Assembly (NCBI GenBank): GCA_017654935.2
Contig: CM065690.1
Location: 9,466,906 to 9,530,905, forward strand
From: Phymorhynchus buccinoides
Taxonomy: Eukaryota > Mollusca > Gastropoda > Neogastropoda > Raphitomidae
DNA: 64,000 nucleotides
Reading direction: 5' to 3'
Positions 48,410 to 60,967 of this stretch are shown in pieces. Each line of letters starts with the position of its first letter. Position 1 is the first letter of the stretch. The notes beneath the pieces are model-generated. The model worked only from the letters and a program-made list of their open reading frames with translations, did no database searches and was not told the origin of the DNA. Both the position numbers and the translations under genes were made by a program.

Positions 48410-49226
48410 ATCGCTGATTGAAGGGGATCCGAACCCTTGGACACGTTTTGCTACACTGCTCTTCTCTTGTCTCGTGGGTGTGGGGACACTTTGGGCTGTG
48501 TGCGCGTTTACAAAAACTCCTGTACAGAAACCTATCCGCAATCCGCAAAGCAAAACAAAATCTGGAAGTAAGAAATGTGAAGGAGTGTTCACATTGCACG
48601 GGGAAACCCACCCGGGTATCCCACCCGCTTATTTCTCTTACTTTCTTTTACTGTATTTGCGGGTTGCGGATGGGTTTCTGCACAGAAGTTTTCTTAAATG
48701 TGCGCACACAGCCTTTGGGTTGTCTGGTGATAGCGATGCGCCATTCCAGCAAGAATCTACTTTGTGTTTGTGTTTGTGCGCGCGTTGGATTATGGTGACT
48801 TTTTTTTTATAGTAGTAGAGTACTTTGCTACTTTTGGTTTTTATGGTTTGGGTGCTTTTTTTAAGATAGCGTTTAAGTTATGGGTGTGTGAAATGATTTT
48901 AGGTTTGTATAGATGCATGTTTGTGTGTGTGTGGAGGGGGTGGGTTATGGTGGGTTTTTTTGGTAGAGTAATTTGTTACTTTTGGATTTGAGGGTTTTGG
49001 TGTTTTTGAGGTACCGGTAATGTTTGATTTGCAAATGTGTGAAAGGATTCTAGTTTTGTGTGTAGATGTGTGTGTGGAGCGTATGATTGTGGAAGGGGGG
49101 GGGGGGGTAATGGTGATTTTCTTAAAGAGTACTTTTCTACTTTGTTGGTTTAGGGTGTGGGTGCCTTTGAGGTAGCATTTAGTGTGAAATGATTGTATGT
49201 AGATGTGTATGGTTATGGCATTATAA
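48410..49226. other. Probable 3' UTR of the YccV gene, first part
   Basis: Sequence after the stop codon, T- and G-rich with GTGTGTG tracts and a poly-G at 49096. No second coding exon is needed after TGA. Confidence 0.4.
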
Positions 49227-49870
49227 GGGAATGCATACTAACGTGGAATGTACACATCGTCCTAACGTGGAAAATACGTTTCGTCCTAACGTGGAATGTA
49301 TAGTTGGGCCTAACGTGGGGAAACTCCCGTCCGTCCTAACGTGGAATATACGTTTCATCCTAACGTGGAATGTACAGTTGGGCCTAACGTGGGGAAACTC
49401 CCGTCTATCCTAACGTGGAATATACGTTTCATCCTAACGTGGAATGTATAGTTGGGCCTAACGTGGGGAAACTCCCGTCCGTCCTAACGTGGAATATACA
49501 TTTCGTCCTAATGTGGAATGTACGGTTTGGCCTAACGTGGGGAAACTCCCGTCCGTCCTAACGTGGAATGTACGTTTCGTCCTAACGTAGAATGTACGTT
49601 TCTTCCTAACGTATATGTATGGATATGTGGAGTTTTCCACGTTAGACCCAAGGGGACATTCCATGTTAGGACGGCATGCACATTCCACATTAGGCCGAAC
49701 AGGAACATTCCACGTTAAGCCAAAGGGGAGTTTAGCCACGTTAGGCCCAATGGGACATTCCACGTTAGGACGAAATGTGCAAGACGCCATTTTTCTTTCC
49801 ACCTTTAGGCCGATTTTGCACTTTTTCCACGTTAGGACGAACTGTAGTTTCCACGTTATTCCAGGGACCC
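49227..49870. mobile_element. 644-bp foldback-type element, 8-bp TSD, relative of 25635-26366
   Basis: Flanked by CATTATAA (49219-49226 and 49871-49878). Arms are chains of about 22-27 bp repeats around CCTAACGTGGAAT, inverted after about 49625. Its right end read outward, GGGTCCCTGGAATAACGTGG, parallels GGGTGACCGGAATAACGTCG of the first element. Confidence 0.88.
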
Positions 49871-49878
49871 CATTATAA

Positions 49879-50990
49879 GCTTTGGTTTTAGGTGCCTTTG
49901 TATGGAAGGTGTGTATGTGTGTGCATGCGCTTGTGTGTGCTTGGCATGCAAGACAGGAAGAGAGAGACAGGCAGGCACACAGGATAGAAAATGAAGCAAT
50001 GTGCTTCTGATCAAATAATGATATGCTCTTACATTATCTGAGATTTGTTTTGAATCACATTGTTGCGGACTATTCCTTGTTGCGTGTTCTCTCCAATACT
50101 GTTGCTGGCCTTCATGTGGTGTTTGAGGCCCTGTTGTCCTGGTTCCTTCAAGAACATATCATGAATGCTTAAAGACAGTTCTGACAATGATATGTGTCAT
50201 TTATTTTGATGTGTGTGTTAACTGCTCATTTGATTTCTATTGCAGGGTTTGTTTTTTGATTCAATTTTAATTCGAATTGGTTACTTTTAAGACGTTTCCA
50301 AGAAAATTTTACATTGTTGCTTTTGGGAGGTTTTAATGTGTTTTGTTTTGACATTAACAACAATGATGGCACTTGTATTTGTTCCTATTCTATGAACATT
50401 CCTTGTAATGCCCAAGGCTAGACGCAGATTTTGTATGTATGTTTGCCAGTTGAAGTTGTTGCAGGATGGAGTTTCATTATTTATTTCAATATATTGTTTT
50501 CATGTCACGATTAGGCACATGTCATTAATTGCTATTTGTTTCTATGCAAGATCGGGGGTGGGGGGGGGGGGGGGGGGGATAACTTGTATGTTGAGTAAAT
50601 GAGTACTCGACGCACTTTTAAACTGGCCTTAGCTTTCTAAGAAATATTCACTTTGCTGACGTCCATAATGATTACTTATATTTGTATTTCATTTTGTTCA
50701 TTTTCATATTGTTTATAGAAAATCTGGCAATGCACACATTTTAGATCACTGTTGAATAAATTTTATATGGTGTTTTTTGGCATACAAATGCATCTTGTGG
50801 TTAATTTTGAATTGAAAAAACAAACAAATCATGATCTGAGTTTGGACAAGTTTTTGTTTCTTTTGCAATTTAATTCCTATTTTATTTTTATTTTTTAGTA
50901 ATGTATGTTCAACTTTTATTTTTTACTGTTATGGTGTTTTGCATGAACTTTTAAAATTATGCATGTTTTAATTTTTTTTTAAATAAATGT
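49879..50990. other. AT-rich region, possible 3' UTR continuation
   Basis: No gene recognised. A poly-G run lies at 50561-50578. Confidence 0.4.
50755..50987 (+). promoter_or_regulatory. Candidate poly(A) signals for the YccV-domain gene
   Basis: AATAAA occurs at 50755-50760 and 50982-50987, in AT-rich sequence after the stop at 48409. Either would imply a 3' UTR of over 2 kb that includes a foldback element. I cannot tell from sequence which, if any, is used. Confidence 0.25.
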
Positions 50991-51168
50991 AAATGTATTT
51001 TACGGACTATAAGGCGATACTTTTTTCCCAGACCAAGACCCCTAAGCCTTATAATATGCTTCAAAAATTAGTTAGAAAATATAAGAACAAAATCTAAATT
51101 CTGTGTCAAATTTTGGAGATGCGCCTTATAATCAGGTGCGCCTTGTAGTCCGTAAAATACTGTAACGT
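50991..51168. mobile_element. GGACTATAAGGCG MITE, copy 4, intact
   Basis: GTATTTTACGGACTATAAGG at the left and CCTTGTAGTCCGTAAAATAC at the right enclose about 178 bp including GCGATACTTTTTTCCCAGAC. Confidence 0.9.
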
Positions 51169-53856
51169 AAGAAGAAGCGATCAGCAATCACAAAGTGCTT
51201 TCTCAAACAAAATCATGTATACTGTGTCTAAAAATGAGCAGTAAAAAAGTCATGCCTAATTTGTATGGGAATGACATTGTTGACCTCTTTGCATAATGCA
51301 TTTGAGAGCCTTGTACAGTTTGCGATGTCTGTCCCATTTGCCTGGTCTTGTTCACTAGTGTATCATGACGGTGCACACAGGCCTCAACAAACTGTAGTTT
51401 TATTTTCATTTGTAGATTTTACTCTATGCTCATTTGTAGATTTTAGTCTAGAGTTTAGAAACTGTTTGACAAAAGCCAAGGTTTTTATTCTGAAATGAGA
51501 AATTGTTTTACAGCTTAGTCTTTTATTTTGTGAAGATCTTTAGGTCTTCGACTGGTCTCTCTATTCAGAAGGAATTGCACAGGCTTAATGCCTGCACCCA
51601 AAGGGTGTGTGTGTGTGTGTATGTGTTCTTTCTTTTTGGGGGGAGGGGAGGGTGGTGTTGTTGACCTTTAAGGGATCAACCCCAACACTGCCATTTCTGA
51701 ATTCCTTTCATCTGAAAAAGTTGGAATGTTATCTTACTAGCAATGTCCGCTATAAACAAAATTCACATTTGCTTTTGCTTTTTGTTCTGTCTGTAATGAA
51801 CACTAATTTCTTCACCTTGTGTCCGGTGGTAATGGTCTGTGACCTGACTGATGGATAGAATGCTGACAGCCAGAAGGTGCTGTCACCATTCTTTGTTTTG
51901 TTCCTTTGTGCTGGTTTCCTCTGGATTTCACCCGTTTTAGCTACAATGCACATTGTTGTGAGACATTGCGATCTTGCTTGGGGGCAGACATTTTTTGCTT
52001 CTTGAAATGACGGGTTGTTAGTACTTACATTGTACATCTGTGCTGTACCTAGGTCTGATTTTAGTGTGTGCATGTGTGCAAACGCATGGATGCGTGCATC
52101 ATGTATGTGTGTGCGAGTGCAAAGTGCATATGTTTGTGGGCTGTGTGTGTGTGTGTTTGAGCTGAAATGAACAGAAGTGGAAAACGTCTGTTTTGTGATA
52201 ATTGGACATAATGCAGCGAAGATTTGCCATAATTCTGATGACCGCGCTGCTGATGTTGTTAATCTGTATCCTTTGCAATATGGTGGTTGAGGTGCTGGTT
52301 TATCTTACTGATCTGAGCACATACATGTCTGGTGTATGTGTGTTGTAAAGAAAATTATATATTATATATATATATGGTGAAATGTCCCTTTTTTCAATCT
52401 ATCAATCAATCATCATTTATTGTCCCCATTTTAAAAATAAGGTAATTTGTCTTGCAGTCGATCAATTCAATAAACTAAATACAAAATGCAATACATGAAT
52501 ACAGACATCTGAAGGTGTCCGTGCGTGTGCACACCCCCCCCCCCCCCCCCCACCCCCCGGCAACAGGCCAGTCAACATAACTTGCCCATCACTGTGCCGC
52601 CAGGATGAAAGAGGGTAAACCGCACACGCACACGGAGACCCCAACATATTGAACATCTTCACACACACACTCACATACACACACAAATGTACACCCATAT
52701 TTTCTTTATCAATAATAAACATTGTCTCAGTTTTATCGCTTTGTGATTTAAAAAAAAAAAAAAATTCACATGGCAAATTTTCCTGTTGAACGCATACAGA
52801 TATGTTCTTCCATTGAAACGCACATGCATGCACACACCCTTTGCCCCTCCCCCCCTTCCATCCTCTCATACACACACACACAGAGGCGGACACGCAAGCA
52901 GGGATGCACATATTTACGCACACATGTATGCACACGCAGTCACACACGCACACACCTGTACACCTAATACAACTGGTCACTATGTTTTCTTGTTTTTTTA
53001 TGCTGCTTCAATGTAGTTATTAAGAAAACCACCTTGTAAAATAATGTAGAAACACAAGCACATTCAATCGTACATAAACATTCAGGGTGAGAAAATTGTG
53101 CTCTTATTTATTTATAAGAATATTTTTTGCATGGATTGTGTATGTATTGAATGACTATATCAGTTTAAGGCACATCTAACATTAAAGAAAATGCCAGAAA
53201 GATAATCTGACAGTTATTTAACTGCTGTTGTTATCATTCCGACTTACTTAAATTCATGACGCTGATCAGAAGAGTGACTGAACCATTTTGTATCATACAC
53301 ATGTACGCACTTGATGCATTTACCCCAAAGCCATAATTGTAAAAACTGATGTACATAAACAATGTTTGTCTTGCACTTGTTCCTGTTGAGCTCTATGCAA
53401 TCCCCGTTTCATTCTGTCTGCGTGATTTGTAAAACCTTCACCATGCCTCCATGGTTAATTTTTACGAAGACACACGCGCAAAAGTCTTCGTATTTCTGGA
53501 ACCATTTGGACTACCGGTACTCTAATGACATTTGGGGTATCTTTCAAAAACGTGGTTTTCTTTTTGTCAACAAATGTTGGTGTTGGCGTGGCGAAAGGGC
53601 AAGAAATAATCAGTTATGTAGTTTTAACATATATGCATCTTATGTAGTGAGGGTTCAGGTGCACCCGAATTTTACAGAGCAGAAATCAGTTACTGCAGTA
53701 CACTGCGTTGCCATCCGTTTAAGTGTAAACTTGCGGGGACTCTTTGACAAGGATGGGTTCAGGAGGACCCACAAACATTTGACCAGGGATAAACACAGGA
53801 AAACATGCACACTACACCCTATCATCGATGTACAATTTGAGGGGGTGTGGCATCAG
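51169..53856. other. No gene recognised
   Basis: Low-complexity CA/TG stretches at 51605-51625, 52500-52560 (poly-C) and 52860-52970. The phrase CATCATTTATTGTCCCCATT at 52408 recurs near 22484. Several 60-200 codon ORFs, the longest at 53362-54000, have no family signal. Confidence 0.5.
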
Positions 53857-54282
53857 CAGGGCTGTCTACCGGTCCTGTTGAGGGGTATTTGTCTCTGGAA
53901 ACGGTTTAACATGGCACCCTGTCCCAAGAATCCACTTTTCTGTCTTGCATCCAGGAAAACGAGTGGAATCAAAAGAGCAGTCACTTCTCTTGTTAGCTGA
54001 CCTTATTGAACACAGGAACACCCAAAACAATACTGGTGATTTTTTTTTTTAACAGACATAGGTTACTGAACACCAAAGGATCTTGAATGCTGAAGCACAT
54101 TGGCACCAAACAGCATCATCAGAAGACTACAAAACAGTCCACTTGCAGAAAGTTTTCTAGTTAATGTTCGTTTTGATTCTGATACATATGACATCACAAT
54201 ATTTGTCCCTGGAAATAAGTCTCTGTCCCTGGTTTTTAAGCAGTTTGTCCCTGGAAACTGCGACAGGGGGTAGGCAGCCCTG
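53857..54282. mobile_element. TIR element with CAGGGCTGTCTACC ends
   Basis: CAGGGCTGTCTACCGGTCCTG at the left and GACAGGGGGTAGGCAGCCCTG at the right. The recurring phrase TTTGTCCCTGGAAAC occurs inside; related DNA starts at 58050. Confidence 0.78.
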
Positions 54283-55840
54283 CATGACTCAAAGAGCAGT
54301 CAAAAGCATGATGCAATGAAGGTCAAACCAGAAAAATATCAGAAATGATATATTGTTCAAATTTCTTTGTCTTTTGATGGCAACATTTACACAAGTTATT
54401 TTTATAAGTAAAAAAAGAGTGTTCATGTAAATATTTTGAGTGATCTATAGAAAATAGATTTGATATGGTTTTGCTAATTAGATCTGGCTGGTGGCACATC
54501 TTCTTTTACTTTGCAGTATTTTAATATCACAAAAAACACTGATGCTACATTTTTGTTGTTACGTGGGTTGCTCAATAAAGTTTGGCAATGGTTCTGCCAT
54601 AAAACATACAGGTATAATGGTGGTACCAAAGAAAACTTCAATCCTTAAGCATTTGGTTACACACTATCATTGTGATGTCATGTCCTATGTGAGTGTATGA
54701 TGTCATTGAAAATATGATGTAAGAGCCTGTGATAAAAAACAAATTGTGAATTCTTGAACTGATTCATTCACTTGCTGTAGCTTCATAGGGATGAAACTTA
54801 GGAACTATTATATGAAAATTCATTCCGATTTGACAGACATTTATGTCCGACTGTGTACTTCTTATTGCACAACTTGCAAATGTGTTGAAATTTTCAATCT
54901 TGGAAAACACAGTTTCCAAACAAATATCACCCTCTAGTTCACTTTTTTTGCAGTCCTGAACTCGCAAAACATGTAGTTTTTCCAGGAAACTGACTAATAA
55001 AGTTCCACATTTGATACTGATAGAAAGACGTGAGATGAGTGACAATTCTTTGAGTACAATAGTAAAAACAAGATAATGCATTGACATCTTCTAGTGAAAA
55101 AGCTTGCAACAAAATTCCATTCGTGATTCTACTTTTGCATGAAAACGCTAGTGCCTACAAGGTCAAGGTTGCCGTGACCTTCCAAGAAGAATAAGGTAAT
55201 CAATATTTATACCACCTATATTCTACAGACTTCACTTAGCTCCACATGACTTTCAATTTCGTTTTTACCATTTTAGATTGTTTGGCTGGACAACATTTTC
55301 TGGCACCTAAACCCTCGCAAACAGCTCAAAATCACAGCTCCAACCCTTGCCTCAAAGAAGCTACCAAAATGACCTTGAAACCTGGCGTAGAGAGCTGGAA
55401 ATGTGCATACAAAGAGGAAAGGTGTTCTTCATAGGAATGCAGAAGTTTGAAGTCTGTGAACTCCTTTGTTCCTGTTTTATATACCCATTGCCAATGTTTA
55501 ATGAACAACCCACTTAATTTGCTTTCTGTGAAACTTCATTTCCCTATACATGTATTCTAAATTTCATTTCTGGTTCCATGATGGAGTTACCTAGTTGTTT
55601 GTTTGCCTGCTTGTTTGTTTTACTGAGACCCCGCAAGTTGTTAGATTCAAGAGTCTACTTTTTTTTTCATTAAAAAATGTTTAGTCTGTTCTGAACATGA
55701 ATTTAATTTAGGAAATAAAGGATGGTCCCTCCATGGTTGGGTTTTTTTAAATTGAATTTATAATTATGTAACTAATTTTGGATATAACGTTCATACAGTG
55801 AAACTTCCCTATTAAGACCTTGCCTATTAACTTTTCTTCA
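54283..55840. other. No gene recognised
   Basis: AT-rich. A mariner-type MITE fragment (TACAGTGAAACTTCCCTATT) lies at 55796-55830. Confidence 0.45.
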
Positions 55841-55844
55841 ACAT

Positions 55845-56215
55845 GGGCGAATACATTCACCCAGTACATCACACTTCACTCACAGCAAATGCAAAGACTT
55901 TCATTGTCAAGCACCCTGCCATGTGTTTGTCATAGCTTATGTCAGTTGTTGTTGTTGCCTTTTGAACACTATGGTACAAATGCACCAGCTAGGGATGAGA
56001 ACATCACTTGCCTGACCGTTTTTGATTACCCCGCCACGTGGGCAGCCACACTCCGACTTTGGAGGATTATGTCTGTGATTTCCCGTTAAAGCAGGATATT
56101 GCGCCATATATATATATTATTCATTATTATTATTATTTTAGTGCACTCGAGAAAAAAAAGTTACTCCCCTTTTGTCGGTTGAGATGCAACGGACAACCAA
56201 GAACGTCAAAAAGTA
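55845..56215 (+). mobile_element. Interspersed repeat, partner of 45241-45475
   Basis: Same ordered blocks as 45241-45475, with an inserted diverged fragment of the 28458/57765 repeat near 56030-56075. Confidence 0.7.
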
Positions 56216-56244
56216 CATGGCGCGAGACATTTCCAAGAGCCTTG

Positions 56245-56488
56245 TTAACCCTTTCACCGCTAATGTCGCATTTATGCACCACAATGGTTTAACACCCATG
56301 TCGCTAATAGGTATCAAATCAGGGTCTGTTATCCGAATACCTTTTTTTTCTTAATTTTGGGAGGTAAGGATAGGTCTGTTATACATATCACAGAAAAAAT
56401 CCCAATATTGCCAAAAAAAATGTTCCTCTACCCAGTTAAGTTTAATGGTTATTTTTTGCTGACAAATGGCTGGCGGTGAAAGGGTCAA
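56245..56488 (-). mobile_element. piggyBac-type MITE, copy 2
   Basis: TTAACCCTTTCACCGC at the left, GGCGGTGAAAGGG-TCAA at the right (one flank mutated). Reverse relative to 28212-28457. Confidence 0.82.
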
Positions 56489-56559
56489 GTGGTGTTGTTT
56501 GATGCAAAGATGTCTCTAAGATGTGACCCAATCATTGTTCACCTTCATATCCAGACTAC

Positions 56560-56638
56560 TGAGTGTCCACCTCCCTATAAGACCTTTTCTTTGGCTGATT
56601 GTTCAAGGTCTTATAGGGAGGTTCCACTGTGTATGAAA
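56560..56638. mobile_element. Mariner-type MITE fragment
   Basis: GTCCACCTCCCTATAAGACC and GGTCTTATAGGGAGGTTCCA face each other over about 75 bp, a strongly shortened copy. Confidence 0.75.
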
Positions 56639-56670
56639 TTGAGGGTCATGTTTTCAGGTTGCTTGTTTGT

Positions 56671-56856
56671 AAAGTAAATTATATGTAGGATGTTATTGAC
56701 GCGTTTGATGTTTACTGTGGTGACAGTCCTGAGAAAACCATTGCTGTTGACGGGACTATAAGTAAAGTAAATTATATGTAGGATGTTATTGACGCGTTTG
56801 ATGTTTACTGTGGTGACAGTCCTGAGAAAACCATTGCTGTTGACGGGACTATAAGC
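56671..56856 (+). repeat. 93-bp direct tandem duplication
   Basis: AAAGTAAATTATATGTAGGA through GTTGACGGGACTATAAG is present twice, at 56671 and 56764, almost identical. Confidence 0.95.
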
Positions 56857-57173
56857 AATGTAAAAATTAAAAAAATTAAAAAAAATCACACACACACCCC
56901 TATCTATCTCTCTCTCTCTCTCTCTCTCTCTCAGTTGTGGGCATAGTTGCAATTGGGTTTCAGTTGAAGAATGTACATACATTGATGCTATATGGTGAAA
57001 GAAACACTAGACATGATTTTCCTGCTGTATGAAAATAAAACATAATTTATTTTGTATCATACATGTCTGAGACTGCAGTTACTATCCTCTTCTTGTGTGT
57101 AAGAGTGTGATTTTTATTTAAAGAATGGAAAATAGATGATGCTTTAACTACGTATTAAGAACACGTGTCAGGA

Positions 57174-57326
57174 AACCTGGGCCTGAATTCACATTACGAT
57201 AGTATGAGACTTACCATCATGGTATCTTAGAGAAGTTCTTCTAAAGTAGTAGAATTTAATAGGACTTTAGAAGGACTTCTAAGATATAAGTCTCATACTA
57301 TCTCAATGTGAATTCAGACCCAGGTT
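57174..57326. mobile_element. Palindromic MITE A
   Basis: GAATTCACATTACGATAGTA and its inverse TACTATCTCAATGTGAATTC flank about 150 bp, inside an outer AACCTGG/CCAGGTT pair. Confidence 0.85.
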
Positions 57327-57333
57327 CTCTCTT

Positions 57334-57589
57334 AAGCCTGCGACAGACTATGTGACTGCCTCGTGTGACTCGATCAGGTCGTGACGTTTCACCTCATTTG
57401 CATACCATCCTGCTCGCTCAGTCGGGCCCAGTCAGGTGACAGGGCCGAATAGGGCGGGTTCTAAATTTCACTGATCGAGTCTGATTGAGTCAGATGGCTT
57501 GTGACGTCTTCTGTGCTGGAAACAAAATTTGATCTACGTCATGACCTGATCGAGTCACACGAGGCAGTCACATAGTCTGTCTCCGGCTT
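57334..57589. mobile_element. Palindromic MITE B, adjacent to A
   Basis: GACAGACTATGTGACTGCCT and the inverse AGGCAGTCACATAGTCTGTC, with arms of about 45 bp including CGATCAGGTCGTGACGT. Confidence 0.88.
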
Positions 57590-57764
57590 TACTATGTCTT
57601 CTGTGTCTTTCTATCTTCCCCTGTCCCTGCCTTCCCCTGTCTTGCTCTATTCTTTCTTTAACTAGTACAGCATGCCCTTCTTTGTCTCTTATGTATCTAA
57701 CTCTTGTGGTCCGTTACTTGCTGTCAAACCATTGATGTATGTTGTTGTTTTCGCTCCCCAGCTT

Positions 57765-57895
57765 TAACGCTCTGGGGGCACACCCACTGCCATGTGAACA
57801 TTTCGCATTGGCCTTGGGTGGGAAGATTACATGTATGGCAGCTTTTAAAAGGCCCCGCCACATATGGGCGGACATACTCCGACTTCAGGGGAAAT
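57765..57895 (+). mobile_element. Interspersed repeat, partner of 28458-28605
   Basis: See 28458-28605; same orientation. Confidence 0.8.
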
Positions 57896-58049
57896 TGATA
57901 TATAAACCCATACACACAAGCACTTAGGTACGCATGTGCTCAAATACGCATACACCTCAAAATATTGAACCGCCATCAATCTTTTGAAAATTGCATAAAT
58001 CTGTCTAAAATTCAAACGATTCATGTAAAATCAAACGCAACACACATGT

Positions 58050-58640
58050 CAGGGCTGCCTACCCCCTGTTGCAGTTTCCAGGGACAAAGTGCTTAAAAAA
58101 TGGTCACATTTCGTTATGAATAAAAATGACTGAAGCTCTGGACTTTTCAGTCTTCCTAATGCTTTTTGGTGCCAATGCGCTTCAATATTCAAGATCCTTT
58201 GGAGTGCAGTGACCTGTGCTATGATAATAATAATAATAATAACAGTGAATCATTTATATAGCGCACTCCTCCACCAAATGTGGAGCTCTATGCGCTTAAC
58301 AACAAAATTAAAAAGCAAGAAATTCAACAACAAAACAAATAATCGCTCACACACATGCTAATAGTAATAGGCATACACATACACACACCACTCCCACCCC
58401 ACTATGTGTCTGCTAAGAAATATTCAACAGTGTCTGTGTTTTTTTGGGTGTTCCTGTGTGTTTTGGGTGTTCAGTAGTAAGGTTAGCTAACAAGACAAGA
58501 GACCGCTCTACAGAAATGTGATTCTAATCAGTTTCCAGGGACGCCAGACAGAAAAGTGGATTACAGGGACAGGGTGCCCCCTTTTAACTGTTTCCAGGGA
58601 CAAATACAGGAATACCCCTTAGGGGCGACGTTATACGCAG
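58050..58640. mobile_element. Relative of the CAGGGCTGCCTACC element, with insertions
   Basis: Starts CAGGGCTGCCTACCCCCTGT, then GCAGTTTCCAGGGACAAAG. The phrase TTTCCAGGGAC recurs at 58530 and 58590. A (TAA)n-headed CATTTATATAGCGC repeat interrupts at 58225-58310. The right end is unclear. Confidence 0.6.
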
Positions 58641-59225
58641 GTCTGACATGCATACACACACGCATGCACACTGCGAACGCCACGTTTCTCAACCCAACTC
58701 TTATTCTTCTGGTAAGGTCCACATGCACACACACACACTCCACCCCCGTCTCTCCTTTTATGCTTTGTTTTTTTGTTTGAAAGCAACGTTTTAATTATTC
58801 AGAGCAAACAGAGAAAGAATGACACAGTAACACAGAGAGAGAGAGAGAGAAAAAGATAATCTATAAGGGAGATAATTTAATGAAGACCACTGATTGGGTA
58901 AGGGAGCTATTTCAACGACCGATGAGAACATGACAGGTTGCTCAATAATTCGTCGAATTCTGCCACCGGGAAGTAAAACAATTAAAACAACATTAAAATT
59001 CACATTTGATTTTTTGGGGGGTCGAGCTTTCTTGAGGGCTTTTATTTCCGGCCACCGCTCGAGTCCCTCCGTGTTCCACTGTCCGGGACAATTCTCTCCT
59101 CCTGTCTCTAGGAAGCGATCTCTAGGGGCATCCTCCAATGAAATGGCCCGAAAAAGGTCACGAGGACAGGGGTTGAGGTCTCCATGTTGATGAAATAAAC
59201 TCGGGGCAGGTGTCTGGTTTAGCTG

Positions 59226-59560
59226 CTAGTAGGTGCTCCCTCCCTCCTTTTCGCTCTTCTCAGAGTTGTTGTCTGCTGGAATTTTATCAGGTAAGCGACG
59301 GTTTGTTTCTCTTCTTCTGTGTTCTTCAACTTTTGCAGTTGTTTGTCTTTCAAACATTGTCAGTACAACAACAGAACTATCTGAACAGGCTGAAAAGAAA
59401 GCATCAACATGAACATCATCAATATTGTTGAAAATCTTGCAGGTTTGAATTGGACTTCCTGGCAACCTTCTACCCTTTAGAGAATGTAAATTAAGATATT
59501 TTAACCTCTCTGGATAGGTCATGTCTTTACACTCTTCTAACCTTCTCAATTTGACTTGAC
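59226..59560 (-). mobile_element. LINE RT C-terminal fragment
   Basis: Minus strand reads RRLEECKDMTYPERLKYLNL then HSLKGRRLPGSPIQTCKIFN-NID, the Y-eRL--L-L-SL--RR--gD-I-tyKI block common after the RT domain of several LINE clades. Confidence 0.85.
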
Positions 59561-59689
59561 TGTCATTTTTGCTTGAACTACGAGCTATGGTATAGAATGT
59601 ACTGTAGCCCTACTGATGTCCATGCACTATCCAAAGTCACTGAAAGTCTAATATGAGACAGCGTGACGATGAGAACTTGAAAATATCTT

Positions 59690-60030
59690 GTTCTTTTTCT
59701 TTCCCATTGGGGATGTTTATCGTGCCCCATGCCAACCACCTTCACTTAGACCATTTTTTGCGTGCAGGATGCATGCTATGTGAATTCATGTCAACCATTC
59801 CACCCGCACAACACGGCTTACTTGTACTGAATGGTGGGATGGGCTTGTGCATGCGTTCGCACACATGACTTCGGTTTTAAGTCTCATCCAAAAGACTTTG
59901 TCCTCAAATGATGTTAGGCACCCATTTACACCTGGGTGGAGTGAGGACATAGGAATAATGTCTTTTCTAAGGACACACCACCGTAGCTAGGTTTGAACCT
60001 CCACACTCAGAAACCTGTAGGAAAATGTTC
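59690..60030 (-). mobile_element. tRNA-derived SINE, family I, third copy
   Basis: Matches 23786-24184 throughout (GGGGATGTTTATCGTGCCCC, CACCCATTTACACCTGGGTG, GGACACACCACCG); the tRNA-like head is degraded. Confidence 0.82.
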
Positions 60031-60722
60031 CAGCGATGCTAACCCCCACCAAATTTTCTCATGTAAAATGTTCACTAGAAGAAAGTGATGTGTCTCATTC
60101 AGCCTAACTGTTGCTAAGGAGGACTTCTGTCAATTGTTGCTCTTCTGAATCTGAATCTGATTGTTGACGCTGAGCTGTCCCTCCGGACAATTATACAGCG
60201 TTGTGCGTTGTGATAGGAAGGAAAATAAAAAAACAGAACTAAAAATCAACAGAAACCAAAGTAACTAAAAATGGATGTCTCCCTAGTGTTTCATGACTCA
60301 GCTCAGGCCAATCCGGCTATTGTAGCGACCCCCATGAACAAACCCTGACCGGCACAGCCCCAACATTCACTGCCACTTTTCGCTAGGGAGGGAGTGATAG
60401 ACTTAGAATGAGAGGGTGGTGAGCTCCCGCTTGAAGTGTACCCAGCTGGGAGCCTCTGCAGCAGCTGCTTCCTGCCACATTTTGTTGTAAAACTAAAAGC
60501 AATTGCTTCGCTGAACATATGAAAAGAGGGTGAAACAGATGAAAAGAGGGTGAAACAGACAAACAGCAATAGACAACTGAAAAAGAGGTACATTTTGTGC
60601 CCAGGTATCCCTCCATCGCTCTCTCTCTCTCTCAGTCTCTCCCTCCACCATGGTGCCTATTGTAAACCAGGTTTATCTAAGGGACTTGGCTGAGTGTGCA
60701 GTGTCAATACAAGGAGTACATA
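60031..60722. other. No gene recognised
   Basis: A 24-bp tandem duplication (ATGAAAAGAGGGTGAAACAG) occurs at 60518-60560. Nothing else seen. Confidence 0.5.
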
Positions 60723-60967
60723 TTAACCCTTTTGCCGCCAGCCATTTTTCAGCCAAAAACTACCATTAAACTTAACTGGGTAGAGAAAAAATATTTCTGC
60801 AATATTGCGAAATCCTCTGTGACATATATCACATTAGGTCTATCCTTACCTCCCAAAATTAAGAAAACGGGGTCTTTGGATAACAGGCCCTGATTTGATG
60901 CCTTTTAGTGACATGGGTGTTAAATCATTGTGGTGCTAAAATGTGACATTGGCGGTGAAAGGGTTAA
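60723..60967 (+). mobile_element. piggyBac-type MITE, copy 3
   Basis: TTAA-CCCTTTTGCCGCCAGCC to TTGGCGGTGAAAGGG-TTAA, 245 bp, closely similar to copy 1. Confidence 0.88.

Noticed and set aside
53362..54000. 212-codon ORF
   Set aside because: No recognisable domain, no repeat-free coding character, and its end overlaps a TIR element. Chance ORF is the simplest reading.
58791..59190. Minus-strand frame reading NTEGLERWPEIKALKKARPP
   Set aside because: The frame is open for about 100 codons and looks somewhat protein-like, but I found no convincing splice sites or family. It adjoins a LINE fragment and may be part of a repeat. Left unassigned.
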